Origin: Microbacterium croceum
GTDB taxonomy: Bacteria; Actinomycetota; Actinomycetes; Actinomycetales; Microbacteriaceae
Length of the DNA: 64,000 bases
Direction: 5' to 3'
Assembly: GCF_023091245.1 (NCBI RefSeq)
Contig: NZ_JAHWXN010000002.1
Coordinates: forward strand, 248,001-312,000
The position numbers and the translations under genes were made by a program. The notes below the pieces were generated by a model, which saw only the letters and a program-made list of their open reading frames with translations, had not been told where the DNA came from and searched no databases. This document shows, one piece after another, positions 19,737 through 27,974 of this stretch; the first letter of the stretch is position 1, and every line of letters starts with the position of its first letter.

Positions 19737-20147
19737 ATGCTCAAAGGTTTCAAGGAGTTCATCCTCCGCGGCAACGTCATCGACCTGGCTGTGGCCGTCG
19801 TCATCGGCGGTGCATTCACCACGATCGTGAACGCCGTCGTCGCCAGCGTCATCAATCCGCTCGTGTCCCTCTTCTTCAAGGCGGATGCCGCGGGCAACTT
19901 CGGCCCGCAGCTCACGAGCATCTATGGCGAGAAGGTCACCTTCCCGATCGGCGATCTGGTCTCGGCCGTCATCAGCTTCCTCGCCGTTGCCGTTGTCGTC
20001 TACTTCGTGTTCGTCGTGCCGATGAACCACTACAAGGCGCGCGTCGCCGCGAAGAAGGGCACTCCCGCAGAAGAGCCCGCCGCAGCCACCGAAGCCGAGC
20101 TCCTGCTCGAGATCCGCGACCTGCTCGCCAAGAACCAGCGCAGCTGA
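19737..20147 (+). CDS. mscL: Large-conductance mechanosensitive channel
   Basis: Pentameric emergency valve for osmotic downshock (136 aa). The N-terminal amphipathic helix and TM1 pore '[21 protein letters not shown]' (MscL signature, shown to 21 residues minus K) and a second helix '[19 protein letters not shown]' are evident, with a charged C-terminal bundle. It is the last gene of the plus-strand group and is followed by a strong hairpin. Confidence 0.97.
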   Translation: MLKGFKEFILRGNVIDLAVAVVIGGAFTTIVNAVVASVINPLVSLFFKADAAGNFGPQLTSIYGEKVTFPIGDLVSAVISFLAVAVVVYFVFVVPMNHYKARVAAKKGTPAEEPAAATEAELLLEIRDLLAKNQRS

Positions 20148-20164
20148 CCCGCGTCCACTCTGCG

Positions 20165-20202
20165 AGAAGCGCACGGCACCCGGATCGGGGCCGTGCGCTT
20201 CT
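20165..20202 (+). terminator. Terminator after mscL
   Basis: AGAAGCGCACGGC (20165-20177) pairs perfectly over 13 bp with GCCGTGCGCTTCT (20190-20202), 18 bp past the mscL stop. The loop is 12 nt and a U-rich tail is short. Confidence 0.75.
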
Positions 20203-20230
20203 TGCGTTCGGGGCCGTTCAGACCGCCGAG

Positions 20231-20437
20231 TCAGTAGTGCGGAGGGACATCCTGGATCAACTGGTCGTCGTTCGGGCCCTTCGGTCCGCGCACGGTCCGC
20301 GCCGGCTTCTCCACGACCGCCGGTCCCGACTCCGGATCCGGGTCGGTGCCGGGCACCGGCGTCAGCCGTGCGCGCCGGGAGCCCGGCACCCGCACGACGC
20401 GTTGCCGCGGGGCATCGGAGTCAGGCTGCTCAGCCAC
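20231..20437 (-). CDS. Hypothetical 68-aa protein
   Basis: Small, Pro/Arg-rich, probably disordered protein ending 'GPNDDQLIQDVPPHY'. The ATG at 20437 lies within the end of the large helicase-like gene (8-bp overlap), so it is translated from the same mRNA. I do not recognise it. Confidence 0.6.
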   Translation of the reverse strand: MAEQPDSDAPRQRVVRVPGSRRARLTPVPGTDPDPESGPAVVEKPARTVRGPKGPNDDQLIQDVPPHY

Positions 20438-23400
20438 GGTCGGGATCGGCGATGTCGATCGGTTGCGTGTCGTTGTCGGCCCGCGGCGCCGAATCGGAGA
20501 TGCCGAGCACCGCGGCGATCCGCGTGGCGACCGTCACCGGATCGCTGTAGAGGTCGAAGGCATGCACGCGCACGTAGTGCCATCCCAGCCGGCGCAGCAC
20601 GTGCGGGCGCAGACGCAGCGTCTCGCGCAGCGATTCCCCCCGGGACTCCGGGTCGGACTCGATCACCACGGCCTTGCCCTGGTGCTGCGCGACCAGCGGG
20701 AGGCGTCCGCGGTAGTCGACGTCGACGGAGGCGCCGAGGCGCCGCAGCTCTCTGGCGAGAGCGAGGGTCAGCGGATCGGCCAGATCCTCCAGGCGGGCAT
20801 CACGTCCGCGCGCGGCCAGGCCGCCGAGGATCGACATCAGTGTCGCCGCGCCGTGCTCGAGGCGCCCGTCGTCGAAGGAGGAGGGGCGGATGGACGACAC
20901 GATCACCATCGAACGACGAGCTCTCGTCATACCGACCGTGAGCAGGCGCTCACCGTCAGGCGTGGAGAGATCGCCGAAGTCGCTGAGCACCCGTCCGTGC
21001 TTGGTGAGGCCGAAGCCGAGCGAGAAGATCACACGGTCGCGGCTCTCCGCGACGGATTCCTCGAGAGTCAGGACCGAGAACGGCTCGGCGGTGTCACGTC
21101 CGACGAAGTCGGCGACGTCGGAGCGACCGGCGAATGCCGACGTGACCGCCGCGCGCACGCGCTCGGCGTGCCGCCTGCTGGCGGTGACGACCATGAGCGA
21201 CTCTGTCGGACGATGCACGGCGTGCTCGACCACGAGCGTGACGACGCGCGCGACCTCGGCATCAGGGCTCTCGACAGCGCCGGAGATCGGATCCGGCGCT
21301 CCGGTGCCGCCTTCGACGTAGTCCACCGTGAGGCTGCCACGTCCGAGATACGAACCGGCCCAGGGCAGCGAGACGATCTCGCCCCCGTAGAAGGCATCGT
21401 TGATCAGCTCGGCGAGATCCTCTCCCCCGGCCCGATAGCTGCGCGTGAGCGTCATCACCGGCAGCAGCTCCGAGAGCCGCTCGAATACCGAGACATCGTC
21501 GAAGGGGACCTCGGGCTCCCAGTCATCGCCTGGATCGACGGCGATGTGGAAGGGAGTGGGGCGCTGCGTCACCGGATCGCCGAACGCGACGATCTGACGC
21601 GCACGGCGGATCGCCGGTGCAGCCTCGGCGAGATTGATCGCAGCCGCATCGACCAGGAGGACGGTGTCGAACTCGACGGACTCCGGAATCTCGGGTACGC
21701 GGTAGGGCGAGGAGATCCAGACCGGGGCGAGCACGTCGACCAGGCTCGGAGCGGCGCTGACGATCTCGGCCGTGCTGGAGCCGGGTTGGGTCAAGGCACG
21801 ACGAAGGTGCTGGGACTGCTGGGGCTCATCGACGATCGCGATCTTCCACTGGCTCGCCAGCTGCCAGGCGAGCAACGGTCCTGCCATCGCCGCATGAGCC
21901 TCATCCACCAGACGGAAGTCCCGCTCGAGGCGATCCACGACGGCGGTGTTGGCGCCCAGAAGGGCACGGTTGTCCTGAAGTGCACGTTCCAGGAGCGACT
22001 GCCACCAGGCGAATTCGAGCTCCTCGCCGACCTGGCCCTCGGATACGTGGCGCACCGACAACTCGGCGAGCAGCGGCTCGAGACCCCACAGCGCGAGTCG
22101 ATCGCGCAGCTGCGCGCGCTCGACCAGGTTGTCGAAGACGTCGGACTTCGCGGCGAGGCCGGCAAGGGTGCGGACCAGGCGGGCGACCGGCAGCGCCGCG
22201 AGAGGTTCGCGTCGTCCGAGAGCGGCATCGAGCTCCGCGAGCTCCGCGTGGGCACGCTGCCACGCCGAGGAAACGTCGGCGAGTCCGAGCGGCACTTCGG
22301 GCGCCACCCCCGCCTCGACGAAGCGCTGCCACTGCGTGCGCTGCGCCTGGATGCGCAACAGCGCCTCGTGCATCTCGGTGACGTGCACGCCGGGCCGGAC
22401 GTACTCCTTCGCCAGACGGCGCAGGCGACGGCGGTTCGCTCCGGAAAGCCCCGGCGCATCGCGGCGCGAGCCGTGCGCCTGGATGAGTTCGCCGAGCGGC
22501 CGTTCGAACACGGTCGGGCTGAAGCGGTCGAGCGAGTCGCGGATGCCCTGCAGCAGCCCGAGGTACTCGCCGAGTTCGTCGATCGTGGCGAAGGGACGCA
22601 TGCGCGTCTGCGCGATCAGCTCGTAGCCGCGCTCCAGGAGCGCAGGAATGCTGTTCGAGTGGAGGCGAGCGGCGAGCTCGTGAGCTGCTCGCGCCGCCTC
22701 CGTGCTCGAGAACGTGACGCCATACCAGGGCGAGTCATCCGGGCCGAACCGGAACTCCCCGAGTCGTGCCGCCTGAGCAAGCGCCGACGCGGCAGCGGAC
22801 CTGTCGTCGGCCAGACGGTGCAGCGCCTCTGCGCCGAGGCGGGCAGTGGTCGACGGAGGCACGGGAAGCGAGGCGAGGCGGGTCAGGTGCCGCGTGGCAT
22901 CGAGAACCGAGGCCCCGGTGCCGCCGACGGGTGCGGTGAGCGCCTGTCGATAGTCGCGCAGGACGGTACGCAGACGGACGAGTGCATCGTCGACCTCGCC
23001 GACCTTCGGGGCGGCCGCCTTCTCATTGCGTCCGATCGCACGCACGAGGTCGCGGCGGACGCTGGCGGGTGAGATCGCGAGGCTGTCCAGACCGATCCCG
23101 GCGAGGCGATGACGCACGCCGTCGAGCGTGGAACGCCGTGCCGAGACGACGAGCACGCGCCGGCCGGCCCGCACCAGCTCACCCAGGGCGTTGATCACGG
23201 TCTGGGTGCCGCCGGTGCCCGGCAGCGTCGCCACGGTCAACGAATGGCCGGCAGCGATGCGCGCGAGCACTGCCTCCTGCTCGGCATCCGCATCGAGCAG
23301 GAGGTTGTCGGATGCGGGCGCTCTGTCATCGGGCCCGGTGTGGTGCGGCGTCGCCCGCGGCGCGGTGACCTGTTCACGATCGCCGACGTGGCCGGCGAGC

Positions 23401-24149
23401 GCGTTCAGCACGACGTGGTCGAGGTTGCGGCTGTCGCGGACCATCGCGCCGCTCACATCGGCGAAGGTGGAGACGACCAGCCGTGGTTCGACCGAGAAGG
23501 TGTCGATCGAGCGGGCCGTCGCGCGCAGGCTGTCGATCACCGGCTGGGGTTTGAAGATGCCCCCGTCGTAGGCGAGGGCGGCGAGGGCTGCGGCGTCGAT
23601 GAAGAGGCCGAAGTGCTCTTGCGCGATGCGCACGAGCTCAGGATTCACCTCGAAGGCACCCTGCAGCTTGAGCTCGAAGTCGGAGTGGTGTCGGCGGATG
23701 GCCAGAGGGCGCAGCAGCACGGGGGCGGAGAACCCGACTCCCCCGATGCGCCAGTGCGCGACGCCGACGGCGAGGTGGACAGCCTCGATCCCACGGACAG
23801 TGCGGAGTTCGGTGTTCTTCGCGGTGATGCGTTCAGCCGCGAGCCTGGCCGTACGCAGTCCGACCTCGTCGCGGAACAGGTTGGACAGCAGGGTCGACCG
23901 GCCGGTGATGAACTGCGGCAGGCTCCCCGGATGCGCCTTGGAGATGTCGATCCCGGATTCGGGCCCGTCACGGAAACTGACCAGGGGCGATGCGCCTCCG
24001 AGGTCGGCGGCTTCCGCACGCAGTCTGGTTCGCTCCGCCTCGGCGGCGTGTGCGACATCGACGCCGGTCGCGGACTCGTGGAGCTCGCCGAGAGTCACTG
24101 CGGCCTCCGCCACTGCGTCATCCGCAGACTTGTCATCACGTCGCCACAC
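20430..24149 (-). CDS. Large SF1 helicase-like protein with nuclease-like C-terminus
   Basis: 1239-aa protein with the layout of Dna2/Upf1-type helicases. Near residue 308 the Walker A region reads TLPGTGGTQT, where GTGK(T/S) should be, so the lysine is replaced by glycine. The Walker B region reads 'FDTVLLVDAAAINLAEAAP', DA in place of DE. Motif III survives as 'GDPVTQRPTP', as do 'TLTRSYRAGGEDLAELIND' and a motif VI 'VGMTRARRSMVIVSS'. The last ~90 residues ('VDVDYRGRLPLVAQHQGKAVVIES' region, 'RRLGWHYVRVHAFDLY') match the MTES_1575/Vsr-like nuclease fold in pattern. It may bind nucleotide weakly or be a structural DNA-binding factor. Function unknown. Confidence 0.8.
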   Translation of the reverse strand: MWRRDDKSADDAVAEAAVTLGELHESATGVDVAHAAEAERTRLRAEAADLGGASPLVSFRDGPESGIDISKAHPGSLPQFITGRSTLLSNLFRDEVGLRTARLAAERITAKNTELRTVRGIEAVHLAVGVAHWRIGGVGFSAPVLLRPLAIRRHHSDFELKLQGAFEVNPELVRIAQEHFGLFIDAAALAALAYDGGIFKPQPVIDSLRATARSIDTFSVEPRLVVSTFADVSGAMVRDSRNLDHVVLNALAGHVGDREQVTAPRATPHHTGPDDRAPASDNLLLDADAEQEAVLARIAAGHSLTVATLPGTGGTQTVINALGELVRAGRRVLVVSARRSTLDGVRHRLAGIGLDSLAISPASVRRDLVRAIGRNEKAAAPKVGEVDDALVRLRTVLRDYRQALTAPVGGTGASVLDATRHLTRLASLPVPPSTTARLGAEALHRLADDRSAAASALAQAARLGEFRFGPDDSPWYGVTFSSTEAARAAHELAARLHSNSIPALLERGYELIAQTRMRPFATIDELGEYLGLLQGIRDSLDRFSPTVFERPLGELIQAHGSRRDAPGLSGANRRRLRRLAKEYVRPGVHVTEMHEALLRIQAQRTQWQRFVEAGVAPEVPLGLADVSSAWQRAHAELAELDAALGRREPLAALPVARLVRTLAGLAAKSDVFDNLVERAQLRDRLALWGLEPLLAELSVRHVSEGQVGEELEFAWWQSLLERALQDNRALLGANTAVVDRLERDFRLVDEAHAAMAGPLLAWQLASQWKIAIVDEPQQSQHLRRALTQPGSSTAEIVSAAPSLVDVLAPVWISSPYRVPEIPESVEFDTVLLVDAAAINLAEAAPAIRRARQIVAFGDPVTQRPTPFHIAVDPGDDWEPEVPFDDVSVFERLSELLPVMTLTRSYRAGGEDLAELINDAFYGGEIVSLPWAGSYLGRGSLTVDYVEGGTGAPDPISGAVESPDAEVARVVTLVVEHAVHRPTESLMVVTASRRHAERVRAAVTSAFAGRSDVADFVGRDTAEPFSVLTLEESVAESRDRVIFSLGFGLTKHGRVLSDFGDLSTPDGERLLTVGMTRARRSMVIVSSIRPSSFDDGRLEHGAATLMSILGGLAARGRDARLEDLADPLTLALARELRRLGASVDVDYRGRLPLVAQHQGKAVVIESDPESRGESLRETLRLRPHVLRRLGWHYVRVHAFDLYSDPVTVATRIAAVLGISDSAPRADNDTQPIDIADPDRG

Positions 24150-24337
24150 AACTCACACACTAGGCGCGTCAGTGCCCGGCGTCCGGTATCCCTGGCGGGT
24201 TTCACCGGATTCATGCCTCTGAGCCGGCCCGCGCACTCTTCCTGCACGCCCTCGGAGGGTGATCGGTTGTTCCCGAGACGTGGCCCGTCGGGGATCCGCG
24301 CACGCGTCACGTCGGCACGAGCGGACACTATGGAGGA

Positions 24338-24850
24338 ATGACCTTCCGCTACGACTTCGCTCCGACGCCGTTCGGCGACGCTCTCGCGGTGTTCTCCGAT
24401 GAGGGCATCGTGCGGTTCGACCTCTCCGAATCCGAAGACCCATCCGTCCCCTGGCTGCTGGAGGGCGTCGCACGGGAGCTCGGCGCCCTCCCTGAACCCG
24501 CCCCCGGCGCGGCAGACGAGCTGTCCCGACTCCTCGAGGCCTACTTCGAGGGTGAGCCCGTGCGCTTCACCGACCATGTGGAGCTCGACTGGCGCCTCGC
24601 CCACGGCTTCTCGCGGACCGCGCTGCAGACGATCGGCACGATCGAGTGGGGCGAGACCATGAGCTACGGCGAGGTCGCGGTGCTCGCCGGTCACCCCGGG
24701 GCCGCGAGGGCGGTCGGCACCGCCTGCCGGCTCACCCCGTTCTCGATCGTCGTGCCCGTGCACCGCGTGGTGCGCTCCGACGGATCACCAGGGCACTACG
24801 GCGCGCACCCCGATCGGAAACGCTTCCTGCTCGACCTCGAAGCACGCTGA
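24338..24850 (+). CDS. Ogt-like DNA-binding protein lacking the acceptor cysteine
   Basis: 170-aa protein with the full methylated-DNA-protein-cysteine methyltransferase layout: N-terminal domain, 'LQTIGTIEWGETMSYGEVAVLAGHPGAARAVG' DNA-binding helix set with the arginine finger, and the active-site loop. The loop reads 'VVPVHRVVRSDG', whereas the transferase motif is PCHRV; codons CCC GTG CAC CGC GTG make the change unambiguous. It therefore cannot transfer alkyl groups to that cysteine and resembles alkyltransferase-like (ATL) proteins, which flag O6-alkylguanine for excision repair. Unlike most ATLs it keeps the full N-terminal domain. Confidence 0.88.
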   Translation: MTFRYDFAPTPFGDALAVFSDEGIVRFDLSESEDPSVPWLLEGVARELGALPEPAPGAADELSRLLEAYFEGEPVRFTDHVELDWRLAHGFSRTALQTIGTIEWGETMSYGEVAVLAGHPGAARAVGTACRLTPFSIVVPVHRVVRSDGSPGHYGAHPDRKRFLLDLEAR

Positions 24851-24996
24851 CCGCGCAGGCCGGTGGGACGAGCGGGATCCCGACGAGTAGGCCGCCGGGG
24901 TCCCGCCCCTCCGCCACCGGGCGACCGGACCTGCCCCGATGGTAGGGTCGACGCTACGAAAAGGGGTACGGCGTTGTCTCCCCGAGGTAGGAAGTC

Positions 24997-25851
24997 ATGA
25001 GCGCAACGGTGGCGTGGGAATCCGAGACCGAGCTCGTCGCAAACGCGGTGAGCGAGCTGGCCAGACGCACGCGCTTTCCTGTCGCCTTCGGCGGCCTGAT
25101 CGAAGAGGGCGTCGTGAGTGTCACGAGCATCGTGGGCAATCGCACCCGCAGCCTCGACGGCCTCCGCGTCCGACCCGAGCGAGGTCTCGGCGGTCGCGCC
25201 ATGATGGAGCTGCGCCCGCGGATGACGAGCGACTACGGGTCGTCACAGCAGATCACGCACGACTACGACATGTTCGTGCTCGGAGAGGGGCTCCGCACTC
25301 TTCTCGCGCTCCCGATCGTGGTGCAGGGCCGCTCCCGCGGCGTGCTGTACGCCGGCACCTGGGACGAGGAGCCGGTCGGGGGCATCACGACGGCGCCGGC
25401 GATGCAGGTCGCCCAGTCGGTTGCCGACGAGCTCCGCATCCGCGACGAGGTCGAGCAACGGCTGCGAGCCCGAGCCTCTGACGATACGGTCGCCCCACCG
25501 CAGCGCGAACAGTTACGCGAGAGCTTCGCAGAACTCCGCAGCATCGCCGCCTCCATCGACGACGACTCGCTGCGGCGTCGGATCGCTCGCGTCGAACGTC
25601 GGCTTGCCGTCCTCGCGGGCGACGCGGTCCCCGTCTCGACGGGCCCGGTGCCCACCGTGCGACTATCACCCCGAGAGATCGATGTGCTGGCGTGCGCGGC
25701 CCTGGGATCGACGAATGCAGAGATCGCCGGCCGGCTGGGACTCCGCGAGGGCACGGTGAAGGCCTACCTGGGCACGGCGATGTCGAAGCTCGACGCCTCT
25801 ACTCGTCACTCCGCGGTGGCCAAGGCCCGCCGCGCGGGTCTACTCCCCTGA
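24997..25851 (+). CDS. GAF-LuxR transcriptional regulator
   Basis: 284-aa regulator: a GAF-like sensor domain (about residues 10-150, 'ALPIVVQGRSRGVLYAGTW'), a helical linker (about 150-205, 'REQLRESFAELRSIAASI'), and a C-terminal LuxR/FixJ-type HTH ('LSPREIDVLACAALGSTNAEIAGRLGLREGTVKAYLGTAMSKL', shown only by its ends). Such proteins are common in actinobacteria next to catabolic genes; here no target is evident. No phosphoacceptor domain is present. Confidence 0.88.
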   Translation: MSATVAWESETELVANAVSELARRTRFPVAFGGLIEEGVVSVTSIVGNRTRSLDGLRVRPERGLGGRAMMELRPRMTSDYGSSQQITHDYDMFVLGEGLRTLLALPIVVQGRSRGVLYAGTWDEEPVGGITTAPAMQVAQSVADELRIRDEVEQRLRARASDDTVAPPQREQLRESFAELRSIAASIDDDSLRRRIARVERRLAVLAGDAVPVSTGPVPTVRLSPREIDVLACAALGSTNAEIAGRLGLREGTVKAYLGTAMSKLDASTRHSAVAKARRAGLLP

Positions 25852-25918
25852 CCCCGCGCTGCACAGTCCCTGCCCAGTCCTTTTCGCTACCATGGGCTGC
25901 AGTCGGCGAACACCGGCT

Positions 25919-25971
25919 CCGGACGAGGCAGGCCAGTACCCGGTGAGCGAAAAGACTGGTCCGAAAGGACC
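25919..25971 (+). ncRNA. Guanidine-III riboswitch
   Basis: CCGGACGAGG (25919-25928) followed by GTACCCGGT (25936-25944) and GCGAAAAGAC (25947-25956) matches the known ykkC-III/guanidine-III consensus closely in order and spacing. CCGG at 25919-25922 can pair with CCGG at 25940-25943 in the pseudoknot. GGCCAGT (25931-25937) can pair with ACTGGTC (25955-25961). In the alternative fold GGTCC (25958-25962) pairs across a GAAA loop with GGACC (25967-25971), hiding the ribosome-binding site. So guanidine should open the SD and turn translation on. The gene 4 nt later is a guanidine exporter. Confidence 0.88.
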
Positions 25972-25974
25972 GTC

Positions 25975-26301
25975 ATGTCGTGGATCGTCTTGATCGCATC
26001 CGGAGTTCTCGAAGCCGTGTGGGCGACCGCACTGGGCAAATCCGATGGACTCACCAAGCTCTGGCCGAGCGTGACATTCTTCGTCGCGCTCGCGATCTCG
26101 ATGTTCGGTCTCGCATTCGCGATGCGCGATATCTCCACCGGCACCGCCTATGCGGTGTGGGTCGGAATCGGCGCATCGCTCACCGTCATCTGGGCGATGA
26201 TCAGCGGAGACACCGAGATCTCCTGGCTGCGAGTTCTGCTCCTCATGGGCCTCGTCGGCTGCATTGTGGGCCTCAAGCTCATCGACACCGGCCACAAATA
26301 G
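25975..26301 (+). CDS. gdx: SMR-family guanidinium exporter
   Basis: Four-helix small multidrug resistance protein (108 aa) of the SugE/Gdx branch. 'SGVLEAVWATALGKSDGLTKLWPS' is the Gdx signature with the essential membrane glutamate (E13), and 'GTAYAVWVGIGASLTVIWAMI' is the second conserved helix. It exports guanidinium in exchange for protons. The guanidine-III riboswitch directly upstream supports this over a multidrug role. Known partner SMR subunits are absent; a Gdx homodimer is expected. Confidence 0.93.
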   Translation: MSWIVLIASGVLEAVWATALGKSDGLTKLWPSVTFFVALAISMFGLAFAMRDISTGTAYAVWVGIGASLTVIWAMISGDTEISWLRVLLLMGLVGCIVGLKLIDTGHK

Positions 26302-26359
26302 TGACCTCGGTCCGTAATTCTTGTTGTTGTGGTTATTCCACACGGGTATCGTGTCTTCC

Positions 26360-26704
26360 ATGGCGAGAAGAATTGTGCACCAGCTGGTCGACGATATCGA
26401 TGGCACCGTCCTGGAGGTCGGCGAGGGCGAGACCGTTCATTTCTCTGTGAACGGCACCTCGTACGAGATCGACCTCAGCAGCGCGCACGCAGAGGAATTG
26501 CGTGCGGCTTTCGAACCGTACATCTCCGCAGGACGTCGAGCAGGATCCGGCGGTGCCGCGCGCTCCGCCGCTCCTCGCAAGCGCCCGGGGCGGAACCCCG
26601 AGGTCGCGGCCATCCGCACTTGGGCCAATGAGAACGGCTACACGCTTTCGGAGCGCGGTCGCATTCCCGCACCGATCGTCGAGGCCTACAACGCAGCCCA
26701 CTGA
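26360..26704 (+). CDS. lsr2: Nucleoid-associated protein Lsr2
   Basis: H-NS-like DNA-bridging protein (114 aa) that silences AT-rich and foreign DNA. N-terminal oligomerisation domain 'RRIVHQLVDDIDGTVLEVGEGETVHF' begins at residue 3, a linker rich in Ala/Arg/Ser follows, and the C-terminal domain has the AT-hook-like 'SERGRIPAPIVEAY' with RGR. I chose ATG 26360; an upstream frame to 26321 adds no conserved sequence. Confidence 0.96.
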   Translation: MARRIVHQLVDDIDGTVLEVGEGETVHFSVNGTSYEIDLSSAHAEELRAAFEPYISAGRRAGSGGAARSAAPRKRPGRNPEVAAIRTWANENGYTLSERGRIPAPIVEAYNAAH

Positions 26705-26714
26705 CCGAGTCGGA

Positions 26715-26744
26715 GAATAGGCGCTTCCCCGGAAGCTCTTATTC
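26715..26744. terminator. Convergent hairpin between lsr2 and the MarR gene
   Basis: GAATA (26715-26719) with TATTC (26740-26744) and the inner GCTTCC/GGAAGC make an interrupted stem in the short gap between the two convergent genes. It probably serves both directions. Confidence 0.5.
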
Positions 26745-27374
26745 CCCGTCTTCTTTTGCCCAGGATTCATCTCGCAAAGTGATCTCGCTCGTCATATCAG
26801 CGAGGAACCTGATGACGACCTCGCGTTCCTGTGGAGTCAGACGAGCGGCCGCATAGAATCGCTTCGCCTGCTGACGGCCGACCGTCTCCATAGCCGCATG
26901 GCGCGTCTCCGCCGAAATCGTGATCGCCAATGCGCGTCGATCTGTCGGATGCGGGGCGCGATGGATATGCGCACTCTTCTCGAGGCGATCGAGCAGTTTG
27001 GTCGTGGCTGCCGTCGAGATTCCCAAATGCTGGGCGATTCCTCCCGGTGTCGCGATCATGTCGTTATTCGCGCACACGATGAGGTAGTGCAGCGCCCGCA
27101 TATCTGTCTCATTGAGCTGCATATAGCGACGAGATGCGAGCGAGAGACGCTGCTCCGCTTCGCGCAACTCGCCGATCGCCGCCATGAGGCGCGAGATCTG
27201 GCGCAGGTCCTCCGGGGGAACACCGCTGCGGTCGATCAGCGTGCTCCGTGGGTCGCTCGCATCGACGTCGTAGATGGCCGAATGACTCAGACCGTCAGGA
27301 CCAGGAACGCTCGCGCTTGTCGGCGCCACTCCCGACGCACCCGGAGCAAGGGTGGTGCGGGACTCGTTCTCCAT
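26739..27374 (-). CDS. MarR-family regulator of carotenoid operon (CrtR-like)
   Basis: 211-aa regulator with an unstructured N-terminal ~50 residues and a MarR winged HTH ('GGIAQHLGISTAATTKLLDRLEK', shown in part: GGIAQHLGISTAATTKLLDR, then 'AHIHRAPHPTDRRALAITIS' wing). It is divergent from idi-crt across 76 bp. In Corynebacterium glutamicum a divergent MarR protein, CrtR, represses the crt operon and is released by GGPP and other isoprenoid pyrophosphates; the position argues for the same job. The exact start is uncertain because of the long N-terminus. Confidence 0.88.
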   Translation of the reverse strand: MENESRTTLAPGASGVAPTSASVPGPDGLSHSAIYDVDASDPRSTLIDRSGVPPEDLRQISRLMAAIGELREAEQRLSLASRRYMQLNETDMRALHYLIVCANNDMIATPGGIAQHLGISTAATTKLLDRLEKSAHIHRAPHPTDRRALAITISAETRHAAMETVGRQQAKRFYAAARLTPQEREVVIRFLADMTSEITLRDESWAKEDGE

Positions 27375-27383
27375 GCGATCATG

Positions 27384-27430
27384 TTACACATCAAGGGCTT
27401 CATGCTAAGTTGATAACTCACCTAGTTAGC
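27384..27430 (+). promoter_or_regulatory. Promoter and candidate MarR operator for the crt operon
   Basis: A -35-like TTACAC (27384-27389) and -10-like TAAGTT with an extended TG (27404-27411 region) are 16 bp apart. Overlapping them, TAACT (27414-27418) and AGTTA (27424-27428) form an inverted repeat, and GCTAA (27404-27408) with TTAGC (27426-27430) an outer one. This is where a repressor for divergent genes would bind. Assignment is by position. Confidence 0.45.
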
Positions 27431-27450
27431 CAAATCGACGAGAGGATGCC

Positions 27451-27972
27451 ATGGATGATGTGACTCTCCTCGCCGAAGACGGGTCCGCGGTCGGCGTGCT
27501 CCCGAAGCGCGACGTGCACACCTCTGCGACGCCCCTCCACCTCGCGTTCTCGTGTCATCTGCGCGATCGTGAAGGAAGGATCCTGGTCACGCGTCGAGCG
27601 CTGAGCAAACAGACCTGGCCGGGTGTCTGGACCAACAGCTTCTGCGGACATCCGCGTCCCGGCGAGGACATGGTGGACGCCGTCACTCGCCGTGCCCATG
27701 AGGAGCTGGGCGTCAGCCTCGCCGACATCCGCCTCGTCCTGCCGTCTTTCCGCTACCGCGCGGTCGATGCGAGCGGCATCGTCGAGAACGAGATCTGCCC
27801 TGTGCACGTCGCCGTCATCGACGGCGAGCTGTCGGTGAACCCCGACGAGGTCGCCGAGTGGGCCTGGATCGAACCCGCTGACCTCGTGGAGGCCGTGGAG
27901 CGCGCCCCCTTCGCCTTCAGCCCGTGGATCCGCGAGCAACTGCCGCAGCTTCGTGCGATCGGCGAGGTCTGA
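27451..27972 (+). CDS. idi: Isopentenyl-diphosphate delta-isomerase, type 1
   Basis: Nudix-fold enzyme (173 aa) interconverting IPP and DMAPP at the entry of isoprenoid synthesis. The catalytic cysteine is in 'WTNSFCGHPRPGE' and the catalytic glutamate in 'VENEICPVH'; 'RRAHEELGV' is the Nudix-like metal segment. It is the first gene of the carotenoid operon, and crtE follows 2 bp later. Confidence 0.96.
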   Translation: MDDVTLLAEDGSAVGVLPKRDVHTSATPLHLAFSCHLRDREGRILVTRRALSKQTWPGVWTNSFCGHPRPGEDMVDAVTRRAHEELGVSLADIRLVLPSFRYRAVDASGIVENEICPVHVAVIDGELSVNPDEVAEWAWIEPADLVEAVERAPFAFSPWIREQLPQLRAIGEV

Positions 27973-27974
27973 CG

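Noticed and set aside
20346..23072. 908-aa open frame on the plus strand
   Set aside because: It is antisense to the helicase-like gene, and its composition is that of a frame shadow.
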